Below are positions 41,496-49,970 of a DNA stretch of 64,000 bases, piece after piece. Position 1 is the stretch's first letter. Each line of letters opens with the position of its first letter. The stretch covers positions 620,001-684,000 of the forward strand of contig NZ_BSKJ01000001.1 of the NCBI RefSeq assembly GCF_030159595.1, in the 5' to 3' direction. Origin of the DNA: Pseudomonas putida (lineage in GTDB: Bacteria; Pseudomonadota; Gammaproteobacteria; Pseudomonadales; Pseudomonadaceae). A program made the translations under genes and the position numbers. The notes beneath the pieces were generated by a model. That model searched no databases. It had not been told where the DNA came from and saw nothing but the letters and a program-made list of their open reading frames with translations.

Positions 41496-42203
41496 ATGAA
41501 ACCACCGATCCAGTTGCCCCTGGGTGTGCGCCTGCGCGATGACGCCACCTTCATCAACTACTATCCGGGCGCCAATGCTGCGGCATTGGGCTACGTCGAG
41601 CGGCTATGCGAAGCCGACGCCGGCTGGACCGAGAGCCTTATCTACCTGTGGGGCAAGCAGGGTGTTGGCCGTAGCCACCTGCTGCAGGCCGCTACCCACC
41701 GCTTCCAGCAACGCGGCGAACCCGCTGTCTACCTGCCATTGGCACAACTGCTCGATCGCGGCGTAGAGCTGCTGGACTACCTGGCCCAGTACGAACTGGT
41801 GTGCATTGACGACCTGCATGTGATCGCCGGCAAGGCCGACTGGGAAGAGGCCATGTTCCACCTGTTCAACCGCCTGCGTGACAGTGGCCGGCGCTTGCTG
41901 CTGGCTGCCTCGGCTTCCCCGCGCGAATTGCCGATCAAGTTGCCAGACCTGAAGTCGCGGCTGACCCTTGCCCTGGTGTTCCAGATGCGCGGCCTGTCTG
42001 ACGAAGACAAGCTGCGCGCGCTGCAGCTGCGTGCTTCGCGTCGCGGCCTGCACCTCACCGACGAAGTCGGTCACTTCATCCTCACGCGTGGTGCGCGCAG
42101 CATGAGCGCGCTGTTCGACCTGCTGGAGCGCCTCGACCAGGCCTCGCTGCAGGCTCAGCGCAAGCTCACCATTCCATTCCTCAAGGAAACCCTCGGCTGG
42201 TAA
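41496..42203 (+). CDS. hda: DnaA inactivator protein Hda
   Basis: Hda, with the loaded beta clamp, stimulates ATP hydrolysis by DnaA and so prevents over-initiation. The 235-residue AAA+ protein has a clamp-binding motif near the N terminus (QLPLGV, residues 5-10), the ATP loop YLWGKQGVGRSHLLQA, the Walker B-like LVCIDDLHVI, and the sensor region RGARSMSALFDLLERLD. A DnaA-like domain III without the DNA-binding domain IV separates it from dnaA. ATG 41496 gives the expected length. Confidence 0.93.
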   Translation: MKPPIQLPLGVRLRDDATFINYYPGANAAALGYVERLCEADAGWTESLIYLWGKQGVGRSHLLQAATHRFQQRGEPAVYLPLAQLLDRGVELLDYLAQYELVCIDDLHVIAGKADWEEAMFHLFNRLRDSGRRLLLAASASPRELPIKLPDLKSRLTLALVFQMRGLSDEDKLRALQLRASRRGLHLTDEVGHFILTRGARSMSALFDLLERLDQASLQAQRKLTIPFLKETLGW

Positions 42204-42330
42204 CCCCCTGAAAACGCTGGGCCAGAGCGGCAAAACAAAAAAGTCACATCTTTTTCGATAAAATTTGCAAATGGCCATGATAGAGGGCATAGTTTCACCC
42301 TTCTAAAGGATTACAGACACGGTCGTGCCC

Positions 42331-42972
42331 ATGCTGAAGCGCTTCGCACCCCTCGTGCCACTCGCACTCGTGACCCTGCTTTTTGGCTGCGCGGCCCAAG
42401 GCCCAGCTTCTCAGTCGCAGCCTCAGGATCACACCCCGATCGCCGCACACTCGGTGATCAAGGCCTCGTCCTCGTCGGTGTTCGGCGAACCGGAAGAGCT
42501 GGCCACTGAAGATGACCTGGAGGCTTTCTCCAGCAACAGCAAGCCGTACCAGCTGCCAGTGCTGGCGGACAGTATTCTCGAGCGCGGCATGTCGCTGATC
42601 GGCACCCGCTACCGCTTCGGTGGTACTTCGGAAAAGTCCGGTTTCGACTGCAGTGGTTTCATCGGCTACCTGTTCCGCGAAGAGGCGGGCGTGACCCTGC
42701 CACGCTCGACGCGCGAAATGATCAACGTCGATGCCCCGAAAGTGGCCCGCAACAAGCTCAAGCCAGGTGACTTGCTGTTCTTCAGCACCAACGGCCGCGG
42801 CCGCGTCAGTCATGCGGGTATCTACCTGGGTGACAACCAGTTCATCCACTCCAGCAGCCGCCGCAGCGGTGGCGTGCGCATCGACAGCCTCGGTGACCGC
42901 TACTGGAGCAAGACCTTCATTGAAGCCAAGCGTGCCTTGGCCATGGCGCCGACCAACATTGCGCGCAACTGA
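42331..42972 (+). CDS. NlpC/P60-family lipoprotein, first of two
   Basis: A 213-residue lipoprotein peptidoglycan endopeptidase. The signal ends LLFGC (Cys20 by this start). After a linker of about 60 residues comes the NlpC/P60 domain. The catalytic cysteine is C107 in FDCSGFIGYL, and the catalytic histidines are in SHAGIYLGDNQFIHSSS. The start may be ATG 42331 or GTG 42325, which is closer to the AAAGGA at 42305. A paralogue follows in the same orientation. Confidence 0.88.
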   Translation: MLKRFAPLVPLALVTLLFGCAAQGPASQSQPQDHTPIAAHSVIKASSSSVFGEPEELATEDDLEAFSSNSKPYQLPVLADSILERGMSLIGTRYRFGGTSEKSGFDCSGFIGYLFREEAGVTLPRSTREMINVDAPKVARNKLKPGDLLFFSTNGRGRVSHAGIYLGDNQFIHSSSRRSGGVRIDSLGDRYWSKTFIEAKRALAMAPTNIARN

Positions 42973-43112
42973 TGGCAAAATGATGTAGCCTTTCGCGGCG
43001 GCGATGCTTTTGAAAAAAGCTCGCCGCCGTGCGCATTTACAGAAAGCGTCTAATCTAAATTCTCAACTCTTTTCGGCTGCGGCGCAGCGGTCTCAGACAG
43101 GATGTTCTGGCC

Positions 43113-43646
43113 ATGGTAAAGATGGCGCGCTTCGCATTTCTCTCCCTGGCAGCCTTGCTGGCTGCCTGCTCCAGCCGTGCTCCAGCGCCGGCCCCTGTGG
43201 TTCAGCCGCAGGTTACCTATAGCCAGCCAAGCCCTTCGCCGATTGCCGACGACGTATTGATACGCGCCATTGGCCTGGTGGGTACGCCTTACCGTTGGGG
43301 CGGCAATACGCCAGACTCCGGCTTCGACTGCAGTGGCCTGATCAAGTACGTCTACCGTGATGCGGCCGGTATCAGCCTGCCGCGTTCGACGCGGGAGATG
43401 ATCGTCATGCGCGCACCCACGGTGGATGCCAAATCGCTGCAGTCCGGTGACCTGGTGTTCTTCGCTACCAGTGGCGGCTCGCAGGTCAGCCATGCTGGCA
43501 TCTATGTTGGCGAGGGGCGCTTTGTGCATGCGCCCTCGACAGGCGGAACGGTGCGCCTGGACTACCTTTCCAACAGCTATTGGTCCAAGGCGTATTTGCA
43601 GGCTAAGCGGGTGATTCCGCAAGGGCATCTGGCGCAGAACCCCTGA
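43113..43646 (+). CDS. NlpC/P60-family lipoprotein, second of two
   Basis: A 177-residue lipoprotein with signal ending LLAAC (Cys19) and the catalytic Cys73 in GFDCSGLIKYV. The histidine is in SHAGIYVGEGRFVHAPST. It resembles the previous gene product along the whole catalytic domain but has a shorter linker. The two are probably old tandem duplicates, and both should cut the D-Glu-mDAP link of peptide stems. The 140-bp gap contains a stem (CGGCGGCGA at 42996 with TCGCCGCCG at 43021). Confidence 0.88.
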   Translation: MVKMARFAFLSLAALLAACSSRAPAPAPVVQPQVTYSQPSPSPIADDVLIRAIGLVGTPYRWGGNTPDSGFDCSGLIKYVYRDAAGISLPRSTREMIVMRAPTVDAKSLQSGDLVFFATSGGSQVSHAGIYVGEGRFVHAPSTGGTVRLDYLSNSYWSKAYLQAKRVIPQGHLAQNP

Positions 43647-43789
43647 TGTAGCACTCAAGGTCAGTAGCGAGGGTATCGCTGCTGCCGTTCCTTTTTGTCC
43701 CCGCTTCGGCGGGTGGCATACACCTACCACTCCAGGCTGCCTTTGGTGCGCAAGCATGCTCGCTCGATTGCCAAGGCGTGGAGTGGCGC

Positions 43790-46333
43790 ATGAACACCAT
43801 CAAAGAAAGAGTGCTTCGCGGGCTGGAGGCGGTTGACGCTGGCCGTCCTCTGGTTGGCCTGGTAGACCAGATTCTGGGCGATTACCCAGACCTTTACTCG
43901 CTGGCGAGTCAGCATGCTGCACGGATCGTGCGCAAGCACACCGGCAAATCGATGGATCCCCGGTTTGTCTGGTGGCATCAGTTCAATACGTCAAGCTCCA
44001 GCCCCCGGACATTCACCGGGTGGCAGCACAGTGGTCCGCCGCAGAAGTCGATGGTGTTGACGGAGCTGGTGCTTGAACGCTTTGACCTGTATTTCCAGGA
44101 TGCCAGTGACGAGCTCGACCAGCGCGGTGGCTTCTATCTTCAAGGGCCCCATGCCATGGCCTTTGACGAGCGCAATGAAGTGCGGATGCTGGGTAGCGAG
44201 GTGCAGAAGGATTTATGGGCACTGGATTTCGCAGCGCTGTACCGCGAACAGGTCGAGCGCTTCTGGTTGGTCAATGGCAAACATTTTTCTGCGCTGGCCA
44301 AAATCAATCTGTTGGGGCAGGGCGCGGCAGCGCTGCGTGATGGCCGGATCACCACGCTGGATTGGCAGCGCCTGCATCCGCTGATCTGTGCAACCCTGAC
44401 GGTAGGTCAATTGCCGACGCTTGACCAGTTGCAGCAAGCCGGCAATAGCACGCTGACGGTGAACCGTTACGCATTTGTCGAAGGGGATCGGGGCTGCCTT
44501 TACAGCCTGCACGCATCAGATGGTCGGGCATTGGTCTACATGCCGTGGGCTGAAGAGGCGCTCAGGGGGTTTGATTCGGAGCTGGCAATGGCCAGCTGGG
44601 TGCGTGCGCAGTTGCAGGTGCCGAACACGCTGGAGGCATTTGTGGTTAGCGCGCACAGCAACCCCCGTGATCGCTCAATCAACCAGTTGGTCAGGGTGCA
44701 CCTGCAGGGTATTGCTGACAGCCGATCCGATCAGGCTGGGCTGCTTGCCCTGTCGCTGTTCAAGCGTCCGCTCAGCCGCGACCTGTTTGTCTGGTTGGCC
44801 AGCCAGGCCACTGCGGAAATGCGCCGCAACGGGCAATTGCTGCAGGATAACGCCAGTTTGCGCAAGGCGATGTGCAACGGCTACCTGTCGGCGTTCCTGA
44901 ATGTGTTTGGCGGGCTTGCGCCATTGGGTTGGCCTATCTCGTTGATCCTGCTTGGCGCGACCCTCGGCAAGGTCGCGCTCGATGTGGATGAAGCCCTTCA
45001 CGCCTCCACTGAGCAGGAACGCAAAGCCGCTCTGCGCGCGGCGATGATCGAGAGTGTATTCGCGACCTTCAACTTGGTGGACAGTGCGTTTGCGACCAGC
45101 TTTGCTTCGCTGGCGTATGAAGCGCCGCCTCACGAAGCCAGTGCCAGGCTGGTGGATTGGCATCCGGTGCAGGCACCCACGCTGGCCGTGGAGGGGCAGG
45201 AAAGCAATGCTTTACTCGCAGGCGAGATGATACAGAGCGGGCGTTTGCGTGGCATCCGGGTCAACCCGGATGGCAGTTGCTGGATCAGCCTTAATGGCCT
45301 TGTCTACCGGGTGCGCTATAGCCACGAACTGGGCGTGTGGCTGGTGGTGCCGGCTGACAATATCTTTGCCTTTGGCCCGCTGCAGCCTGTACGGCTGAAT
45401 GCAGCGGGCGAGTGGGAGCTGTTGGCGCCTCCCCGTTTGTCTGGTGGTAGTCCACTGGCCACGGAGGGTGTGCCCAGCAGGCGTTCACCGTTCTGGGACG
45501 CCTACACATCCATCGATGAAAGGCAAAGCACGCGGCTGGCCGAGGTTGCCCTGGCGCGCCAGAAGGCGTTGCTGGAGAGATGGCCGGTTGCCGAGTTACC
45601 GCGTGGACAGGCACCGGGTGTTGATGAGCGAGGGCTGGATTGCGTGAAGGTTGGTGGCCGGCCTTACTATTCTTACCGCTATGGCCCTGAGTACTTCAAT
45701 GCGCTGATTGAGTGGTACACCAGCAACGAGTCGACTGTGAATAATGTATTTCGTGCCGGGCGATATCAGTACGGCGACGAAGACAGCTACATCAACGACC
45801 TGGCCGATAGCCTGGGGCTGCTGCCCAAAAGTAATGAGGCTACCTTGTACCGTGGTGGGCATCGTTCGCGCGGCACCAGTGGCGAATATTACCGAAATGG
45901 CCACTTGCGACTCGGAGATGTACTGGTCAACACCGACCTGACTTCATTTACCGAGAACCCCTACAAAGTTACAGAGTTTGCCTGCCTTCCGTTTGCCCAG
46001 GCGCCGGGTGGATTGCCAGGGCTGTTCGATGACAGTTCGGTGGTGTTTGAGTTGGCGGCTGGGCGTTATCGTGGGGCAACGCCGATCAGTGCGTTTTCCA
46101 TTTACTGGAAGGAGGGCGAGACGTTGTTCCTGCCGGGTAACTATTTTCGCATCGAGGGCTTGGAGCAGGTGTATGGCGAGCATTACCGCTTTATCAAGGT
46201 GACGCTGGGGCAGACCAGCAGGCCAGCGTCGGGGCCTGTATACGACTTGCGCACTGGGCTGCCATTTGATGAAGTTGCCTATCGGGCGCAGTTCCATAAC
46301 CCGTCATTGGTGCAGCGCTTCTTCCCTGGCTGA
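43790..46333 (+). CDS. Polymorphic toxin: DUF6543 (dermonecrotic-toxin-like) N-terminus with C-terminal ADP-ribosyltransferase domain
   Basis: An 847-residue protein with no signal peptide. Residues about 1-330 match the DUF6543 pattern seen in Pseudomonas toxins (LYREQVERFWLVNG, SALAKINLLGQGAAALRDGR, TLDWQRLHPLI). A hydrophobic stretch follows at about 366-400 (LNVFGGLAPLGWPISLILLG), then a linker with a beta-rich region (RLRGIRVNPDGSCWISLNG). The last 220 residues look like a cholera-toxin-group ADP-ribosyltransferase. They show Arg688 in LYRGGHRSRG, T718-S719 in TDLTSFTENP as the STS-like motif, and the catalytic E775-G-E777 in KEGETLFLPG. ATG 43790 follows GGAG; GTG 43778 is an alternative. 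The target protein and secretion route are unknown. No secretion or immunity gene is obvious except the convergent neighbour. Confidence 0.8.
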   Translation: MNTIKERVLRGLEAVDAGRPLVGLVDQILGDYPDLYSLASQHAARIVRKHTGKSMDPRFVWWHQFNTSSSSPRTFTGWQHSGPPQKSMVLTELVLERFDLYFQDASDELDQRGGFYLQGPHAMAFDERNEVRMLGSEVQKDLWALDFAALYREQVERFWLVNGKHFSALAKINLLGQGAAALRDGRITTLDWQRLHPLICATLTVGQLPTLDQLQQAGNSTLTVNRYAFVEGDRGCLYSLHASDGRALVYMPWAEEALRGFDSELAMASWVRAQLQVPNTLEAFVVSAHSNPRDRSINQLVRVHLQGIADSRSDQAGLLALSLFKRPLSRDLFVWLASQATAEMRRNGQLLQDNASLRKAMCNGYLSAFLNVFGGLAPLGWPISLILLGATLGKVALDVDEALHASTEQERKAALRAAMIESVFATFNLVDSAFATSFASLAYEAPPHEASARLVDWHPVQAPTLAVEGQESNALLAGEMIQSGRLRGIRVNPDGSCWISLNGLVYRVRYSHELGVWLVVPADNIFAFGPLQPVRLNAAGEWELLAPPRLSGGSPLATEGVPSRRSPFWDAYTSIDERQSTRLAEVALARQKALLERWPVAELPRGQAPGVDERGLDCVKVGGRPYYSYRYGPEYFNALIEWYTSNESTVNNVFRAGRYQYGDEDSYINDLADSLGLLPKSNEATLYRGGHRSRGTSGEYYRNGHLRLGDVLVNTDLTSFTENPYKVTEFACLPFAQAPGGLPGLFDDSSVVFELAAGRYRGATPISAFSIYWKEGETLFLPGNYFRIEGLEQVYGEHYRFIKVTLGQTSRPASGPVYDLRTGLPFDEVAYRAQFHNPSLVQRFFPG

Positions 46334-46342
46334 GAAAAGCCT

Positions 46343-46921
46343 TCAGGCTTGCTTGATGAGCAGCGCTACACCGGGGAAATACTGCCCTAGCGCGTTGTGC
46401 AACTTTCGGTAGGCATAAGGGAAATACCAGGCGATGGCGCAAGCGGTGTGCTTTTGCAGGTCATCGACCAGGTCCTGAAGTTCTTCCGGGCTGGCGTGCT
46501 GGCCGGCCTTCCACGGGCTGATAAACAACGCCCCGGCTTTCAACTGGCTGGGGTACGCCACTTGGCGGGCGAGGGTGGCGGTTTGCTGCAAGGCGGCTGC
46601 CATGTCCAGCCGGGCGAGCTTCGGCCAGCGCTGGCTGACGCTGAGGTACAACGCCTCGTTGGCGCTGCTGATCGAAAGGTCGCAGCGCCCTTCATTTTCG
46701 CCTTCGTCTCGCTGCTTCTTGCCCGCAAACTGTTGCAGTGCCGCCAGTTCGGCTTGCCAGGCCGCCGCTGCCAGCAGCCCGGTGTTGGTGCTCGCGCCGT
46801 GCCAGTAAGGGGCTTCGGCATCGCCGGCAAACTGGTTGAAGCGGTCGATACAGTCGACCCAGCGCTCCAGCACGGGCCTGATGAACTCAAGGTTTTCATT
46901 GTTAATGATCTGGCCTCGCAT
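46343..46921 (-). CDS. Hypothetical protein, convergent with the toxin gene
   Basis: A 192-residue soluble protein of unknown function. It is mainly helical, with conserved-looking segments MRGQIINNENLEFIRPVLER, WVDCIDRFNQFAGDAEAPYW, SSANEALYLSVSQRWP, and a hydrophobic end AIAWYFPYAYRKLHNALGQ. The stop lies 10 nt from the toxin gene stop. ATG 46921 follows ACAGGAGAG, stronger than the longer frame from 47011. Immunity genes usually follow their toxin in the same orientation, so an immunity role is possible but unproven; it could be an unrelated core gene. Confidence 0.65.
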   Translation of the reverse strand: MRGQIINNENLEFIRPVLERWVDCIDRFNQFAGDAEAPYWHGASTNTGLLAAAAWQAELAALQQFAGKKQRDEGENEGRCDLSISSANEALYLSVSQRWPKLARLDMAAALQQTATLARQVAYPSQLKAGALFISPWKAGQHASPEELQDLVDDLQKHTACAIAWYFPYAYRKLHNALGQYFPGVALLIKQA

Positions 46922-47082
46922 GCTGCGCTCTCCTGTTGTAATTGTGGTGGCGTAGAGTCGAGAGTGATGGCTATGTGATATCAGTGTGGCACAGGCTGGC
47001 GAATTGGCCATTGATTACCGCGTTGCCTGTTCGTCCCCTGTGGCGCCCGCTTCGATTGACGCTCCGGGTACAACCCTCTAAC

Positions 47083-47290
47083 CTTCGCGCGTGTTTCAGG
47101 TGCCCTGCCAGCCCCGACTGGGCAGGGTGAAACTGGGAAGCCGGTGGGCGCCAGCAGGCGCGATTCCGGCGCTGCCCCCGCAACGGTAGGTGAGTCGCGG
47201 CCGCGCAGGGCCACTGGGTACAGGTACCCGGGAAGGCGCGCAGGCCCGGGCAAAGGCCCGCTCACAAGCCCGGAGACCGGCCTGTTACTG
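47083..47290 (+). promoter_or_regulatory. Cobalamin (AdoCbl) riboswitch
   Basis: The conserved aptamer elements appear in order: TTTCAGGTGCC, GGCAGGGTGAAACTGGGAAG, CCGGTG, the B12 box region GCTGCCCCCGCAACGGTA, GTGAGTC, then AAGCCCGGAGACCGGCC. It lies upstream of cobO and should repress the cob operon when cobalamin is abundant. The boundaries are approximate. Confidence 0.93.
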
Positions 47291-47296
47291 CCAACG

Positions 47297-47399
47297 GCAT
47301 CACGGAGGGTGATGCGCGGTGCACCGTGGCGCCCTGCCATGGCCCCTGCGCGTTCTCCGTTTGCCTGCCTATTACCTGTCACCGTGCGTTGTCACGGTG
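47297..47399 (+). promoter_or_regulatory. Riboswitch expression platform / cobO leader hairpins
   Basis: Two perfect 7-bp hairpins lie between the aptamer and cobO: GCATCAC-GGAGG-GTGATGC (47297-47315), and CACCGTG-CGTTGT-CACGGTG (47380-47399) 20 nt before the cobO ATG. They are candidates for the structure that switches cobO translation or transcription. No U-run terminator is present. Confidence 0.5.
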
Positions 47400-47419
47400 T
47401 CAGCCTGCGGAGAACCCTG

Positions 47420-48031
47420 ATGAGCGAATCCACCGAACGTGACGAACGCCACCTGGCGCGCATGCAGCGCAAGAAGGCGGTCATCGACGAACGTATCGCC
47501 AATTCCCCCAACGAATGCGGCCTGCTGCTGGTGCTGACCGGCAATGGCAAGGGCAAGAGCAGTTCGGCCTTCGGCATGCTCGCACGCGCGCTGGGCCATG
47601 GCATGCAGTGCGGTGTTGTGCAGTTCATCAAGGGCCGTAACAGCACCGGCGAAGAACTGTTCTTCCGGCGCTTCCCCGAGCAGGTGCGCTACCATGTGAT
47701 GGGCGAGGGCTTCACTTGGGAAACCCAGGATCGCCAGCGTGACATCGCTGCCGCCGAAGCCGCTTGGGCGGTGTCGCGCCAGCTGCTGCAAGACCCGAGT
47801 GTGCAGTTTGTGGTGCTGGATGAGTTGAACATCGCCCTCAAGCACGGCTACCTCGACCTGGACCAGGTACTGTCCGACATCCAGGCCCGCCCGCCGATGC
47901 AGCATGTGATCGTCACGGGGCGTGCGGCCAAACCTGAAATGATCGAACTGGCCGATACCGTGACCGAGATGGGCATGCTCAAGCACGCCTTCCAGGCTGG
48001 CATCCGCGCACAGAAGGGCGTCGAACTGTGA
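47420..48031 (+). CDS. cobO: Corrinoid adenosyltransferase (cob(I)yrinic acid a,c-diamide adenosyltransferase)
   Basis: CobO (BtuR/CobA type) adds the upper 5'-deoxyadenosyl ligand to the corrin cobalt. The 203-residue protein has the P-loop TGNGKGKSSSAFGMLARALG, preceded by KKAVIDERIA, and the LDELNIALKHGYLDLDQV block. It is the first gene of a ten-gene operon whose members overlap or nearly touch. The riboswitch lies upstream, and CGGAGAA precedes the ATG. Confidence 0.96.
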   Translation: MSESTERDERHLARMQRKKAVIDERIANSPNECGLLLVLTGNGKGKSSSAFGMLARALGHGMQCGVVQFIKGRNSTGEELFFRRFPEQVRYHVMGEGFTWETQDRQRDIAAAEAAWAVSRQLLQDPSVQFVVLDELNIALKHGYLDLDQVLSDIQARPPMQHVIVTGRAAKPEMIELADTVTEMGMLKHAFQAGIRAQKGVEL

Positions 48032-49323
48032 GTCAACCTCGCCATTGCCCCGCTGTTTTGATCGCGGCGCCGGCCTCTGGCCAAGGCAAGACTACCGTCA
48101 CCGCAGCGCTGGCCCGCCTGCACCGCAACCACGGGCGCAAGGTGCGCGTGTTCAAGTGCGGCCCGGACTTCCTTGACCCGATGATCCTGGAACGCGCCAG
48201 TGGCGCACCGGTGTACCAACTGGACCTGTGGATGATCGGTGCCGAAGAAAGCCGTCGCCTGCTGTGGGACGCCGCCGGCGAGGCCGACCTGATCCTGATC
48301 GAGGGGGTGATGGGGCTGTTCGACGGCACCCCCTCCAGCGCCGACCTGGCGCGCCACTTCAGCGTGCCGGTGCTGGCAGTGATCGACGGCACGGCCATGG
48401 CCCAGACCTTCGGTGCACTGGCCTTGGGCCTGGCGCGCTACCAGGCTGACTTGCCGTTTGCCGGGGTGTTGGCCAACCGGGTGGGCAGCCTGCGCCATGC
48501 GCAACTGCTGGAAGGCAGCCTGACCCAAGGATTGCGTTGGTATGGCGGCTTGTCGCGCGAGCGCGGCATCGAGCTGCCCAGCCGCCATCTTGGGCTGGTC
48601 CAGGCCAGCGAGCTGAACGACCTGGATGCCCGTCTGGATGCTGCCGCCGAAGCACTCGGGGCCAGCTGCGACGCTGCCTTGCCACCGCCGGTGGGCTTTG
48701 CCGAGCCCGAAACACAAGCGTGTGTTGCCACGTTGGCGGGTGTGCGCATTGGTGTGGCACGCGACGAAGCGTTTGCCTTTACCTACGCGGCCAACCTCGA
48801 ACTGCTGCGCAACCTCGGGGCGCAGCTGGAATTCTTCTCGCCGTTGCATGACCGCGAACTGCCGGCGGTGGACAGCCTGTACCTCCCGGGTGGTTATCCC
48901 GAGCTGCATCACCATGCCCTGGCCGCCAATGCGCCAATGTGCGAGGCAATCCGCGCCCATCACGCTCAGGGCAAGCCGTTGCTGGCCGAGTGCGGAGGCA
49001 TGCTGTACCTGCTCGATGCCTTGACCGACGTGGCAGGTGAGCGTGCCGAACTATTGGGCCTGCTGCCAGGCGAGGCAACCATGCAGAAGCGCCTGGCGGC
49101 CCTGGCGCTGCAGGCGGTAGAGCTGCCGGAGGGCACCTTGCGTGGTCATACCTATCATCACTCGCTGACCAGCACCGCGCTGGAACCGATCGCCCGTGGC
49201 CTTAGCCCTAATGGCGGGCGTGGCAACGAAGCGGTGTATCGTCAGGGCCGGCTGACGGCCTCATATGTGCACTTCTACTTCCCTTCCAACCCGGATGCGG
49301 CGGCGGCGCTGTTGCGGCCATGA
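48028..49323 (+). CDS. cobB: Cobyrinate a,c-diamide synthase
   Basis: CobB (CbiA) amidates side chains a and c of cobyrinic or hydrogenobyrinic acid with glutamine and ATP. The 431-residue protein has the N-terminal P-loop APASGQGKTTVTAALARLH and ILIEGVMGLFDG. The C-terminal class I glutamine amidotransferase domain carries the nucleophile cysteine in LAECGGMLYLLDALT. The GTG start overlaps the cobO stop by 4 nt. Confidence 0.95.
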   Translation: MSQPRHCPAVLIAAPASGQGKTTVTAALARLHRNHGRKVRVFKCGPDFLDPMILERASGAPVYQLDLWMIGAEESRRLLWDAAGEADLILIEGVMGLFDGTPSSADLARHFSVPVLAVIDGTAMAQTFGALALGLARYQADLPFAGVLANRVGSLRHAQLLEGSLTQGLRWYGGLSRERGIELPSRHLGLVQASELNDLDARLDAAAEALGASCDAALPPPVGFAEPETQACVATLAGVRIGVARDEAFAFTYAANLELLRNLGAQLEFFSPLHDRELPAVDSLYLPGGYPELHHHALAANAPMCEAIRAHHAQGKPLLAECGGMLYLLDALTDVAGERAELLGLLPGEATMQKRLAALALQAVELPEGTLRGHTYHHSLTSTALEPIARGLSPNGGRGNEAVYRQGRLTASYVHFYFPSNPDAAAALLRP

Positions 49324-49970
49324 GCGAGCATGCCTTCAGCGACGCCGAGCGCGCCGCGATCTACCGGGCCATTGGCGAGCGACGCGACATGCGCCATTTT
49401 GCAGGTGGCCAGGTGGCGCCGGAGCTGCTTGGCCGTTTGCTGGGCGCCGCGCATCAGGCGCCCAGTGTCGGGCTTATGCAACCGTGGCGTTTTATCCGCA
49501 TCACCCAGCGTGACCTGCGCGGGCGCATCCAGGCGTTGGTGGAGGCGGAGCGGGTACGCACCGCCGAGGCATTGGGTGAGCGTTCCGATGCCTTCATGAA
49601 GCTGAAGGTTGAAGGTATCAACGACTGTGCCGAGCTACTGGTGGCGGCCTTGATGGATAACCGGGAACCGCACATTTTCGGCCGCCGCACGCTGCCGGAA
49701 ATGGACCTGGCCTCGCTGGCCTGTGCCATCCAGAACCTGTGGCTGGCCGCGCGTGGCGAAGGGCTGGGCATGGGCTGGGTGTCGCTGTTCGACCCGCAGG
49801 CTTTGGCCGCTTTGCTGGGCATGCCGGCAGGCGCCAAGCCGGTGGCGGTGCTATGTCTGGGGCCAGTCACCGAGTTCTACCCGGTGCCGATGCTGGTGCA
49901 GGAAAACTGGGCCGAAGAGCGGCCCTTGAGTGAAATGCTTTACGAGAACCAATGGGGAGAGCGTCAATGA
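49320..49970 (+). CDS. bluB: 5,6-dimethylbenzimidazole synthase
   Basis: BluB cannibalises reduced FMN with O2 to make 5,6-dimethylbenzimidazole, the lower ligand of B12. The 216-residue nitroreductase-fold protein has the flavin-binding N terminus [21 protein letters not shown] and [20 protein letters not shown]. It also has [20 protein letters not shown] near the centre. Its presence shows the cell can make its own DMB, a pathway that needs oxygen. The start overlaps the cobB stop by 4 nt. Confidence 0.94.
   Translation: MSEHAFSDAERAAIYRAIGERRDMRHFAGGQVAPELLGRLLGAAHQAPSVGLMQPWRFIRITQRDLRGRIQALVEAERVRTAEALGERSDAFMKLKVEGINDCAELLVAALMDNREPHIFGRRTLPEMDLASLACAIQNLWLAARGEGLGMGWVSLFDPQALAALLGMPAGAKPVAVLCLGPVTEFYPVPMLVQENWAEERPLSEMLYENQWGERQ

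Noticed and set aside
43699..43713. Hairpin CCCGC-TTCG-GCGGG as a terminator after the second NlpC/P60 gene
   Set aside because: The T-run precedes rather than follows the stem, so it does not look like a terminator for the plus strand, and no minus-strand gene ends there.
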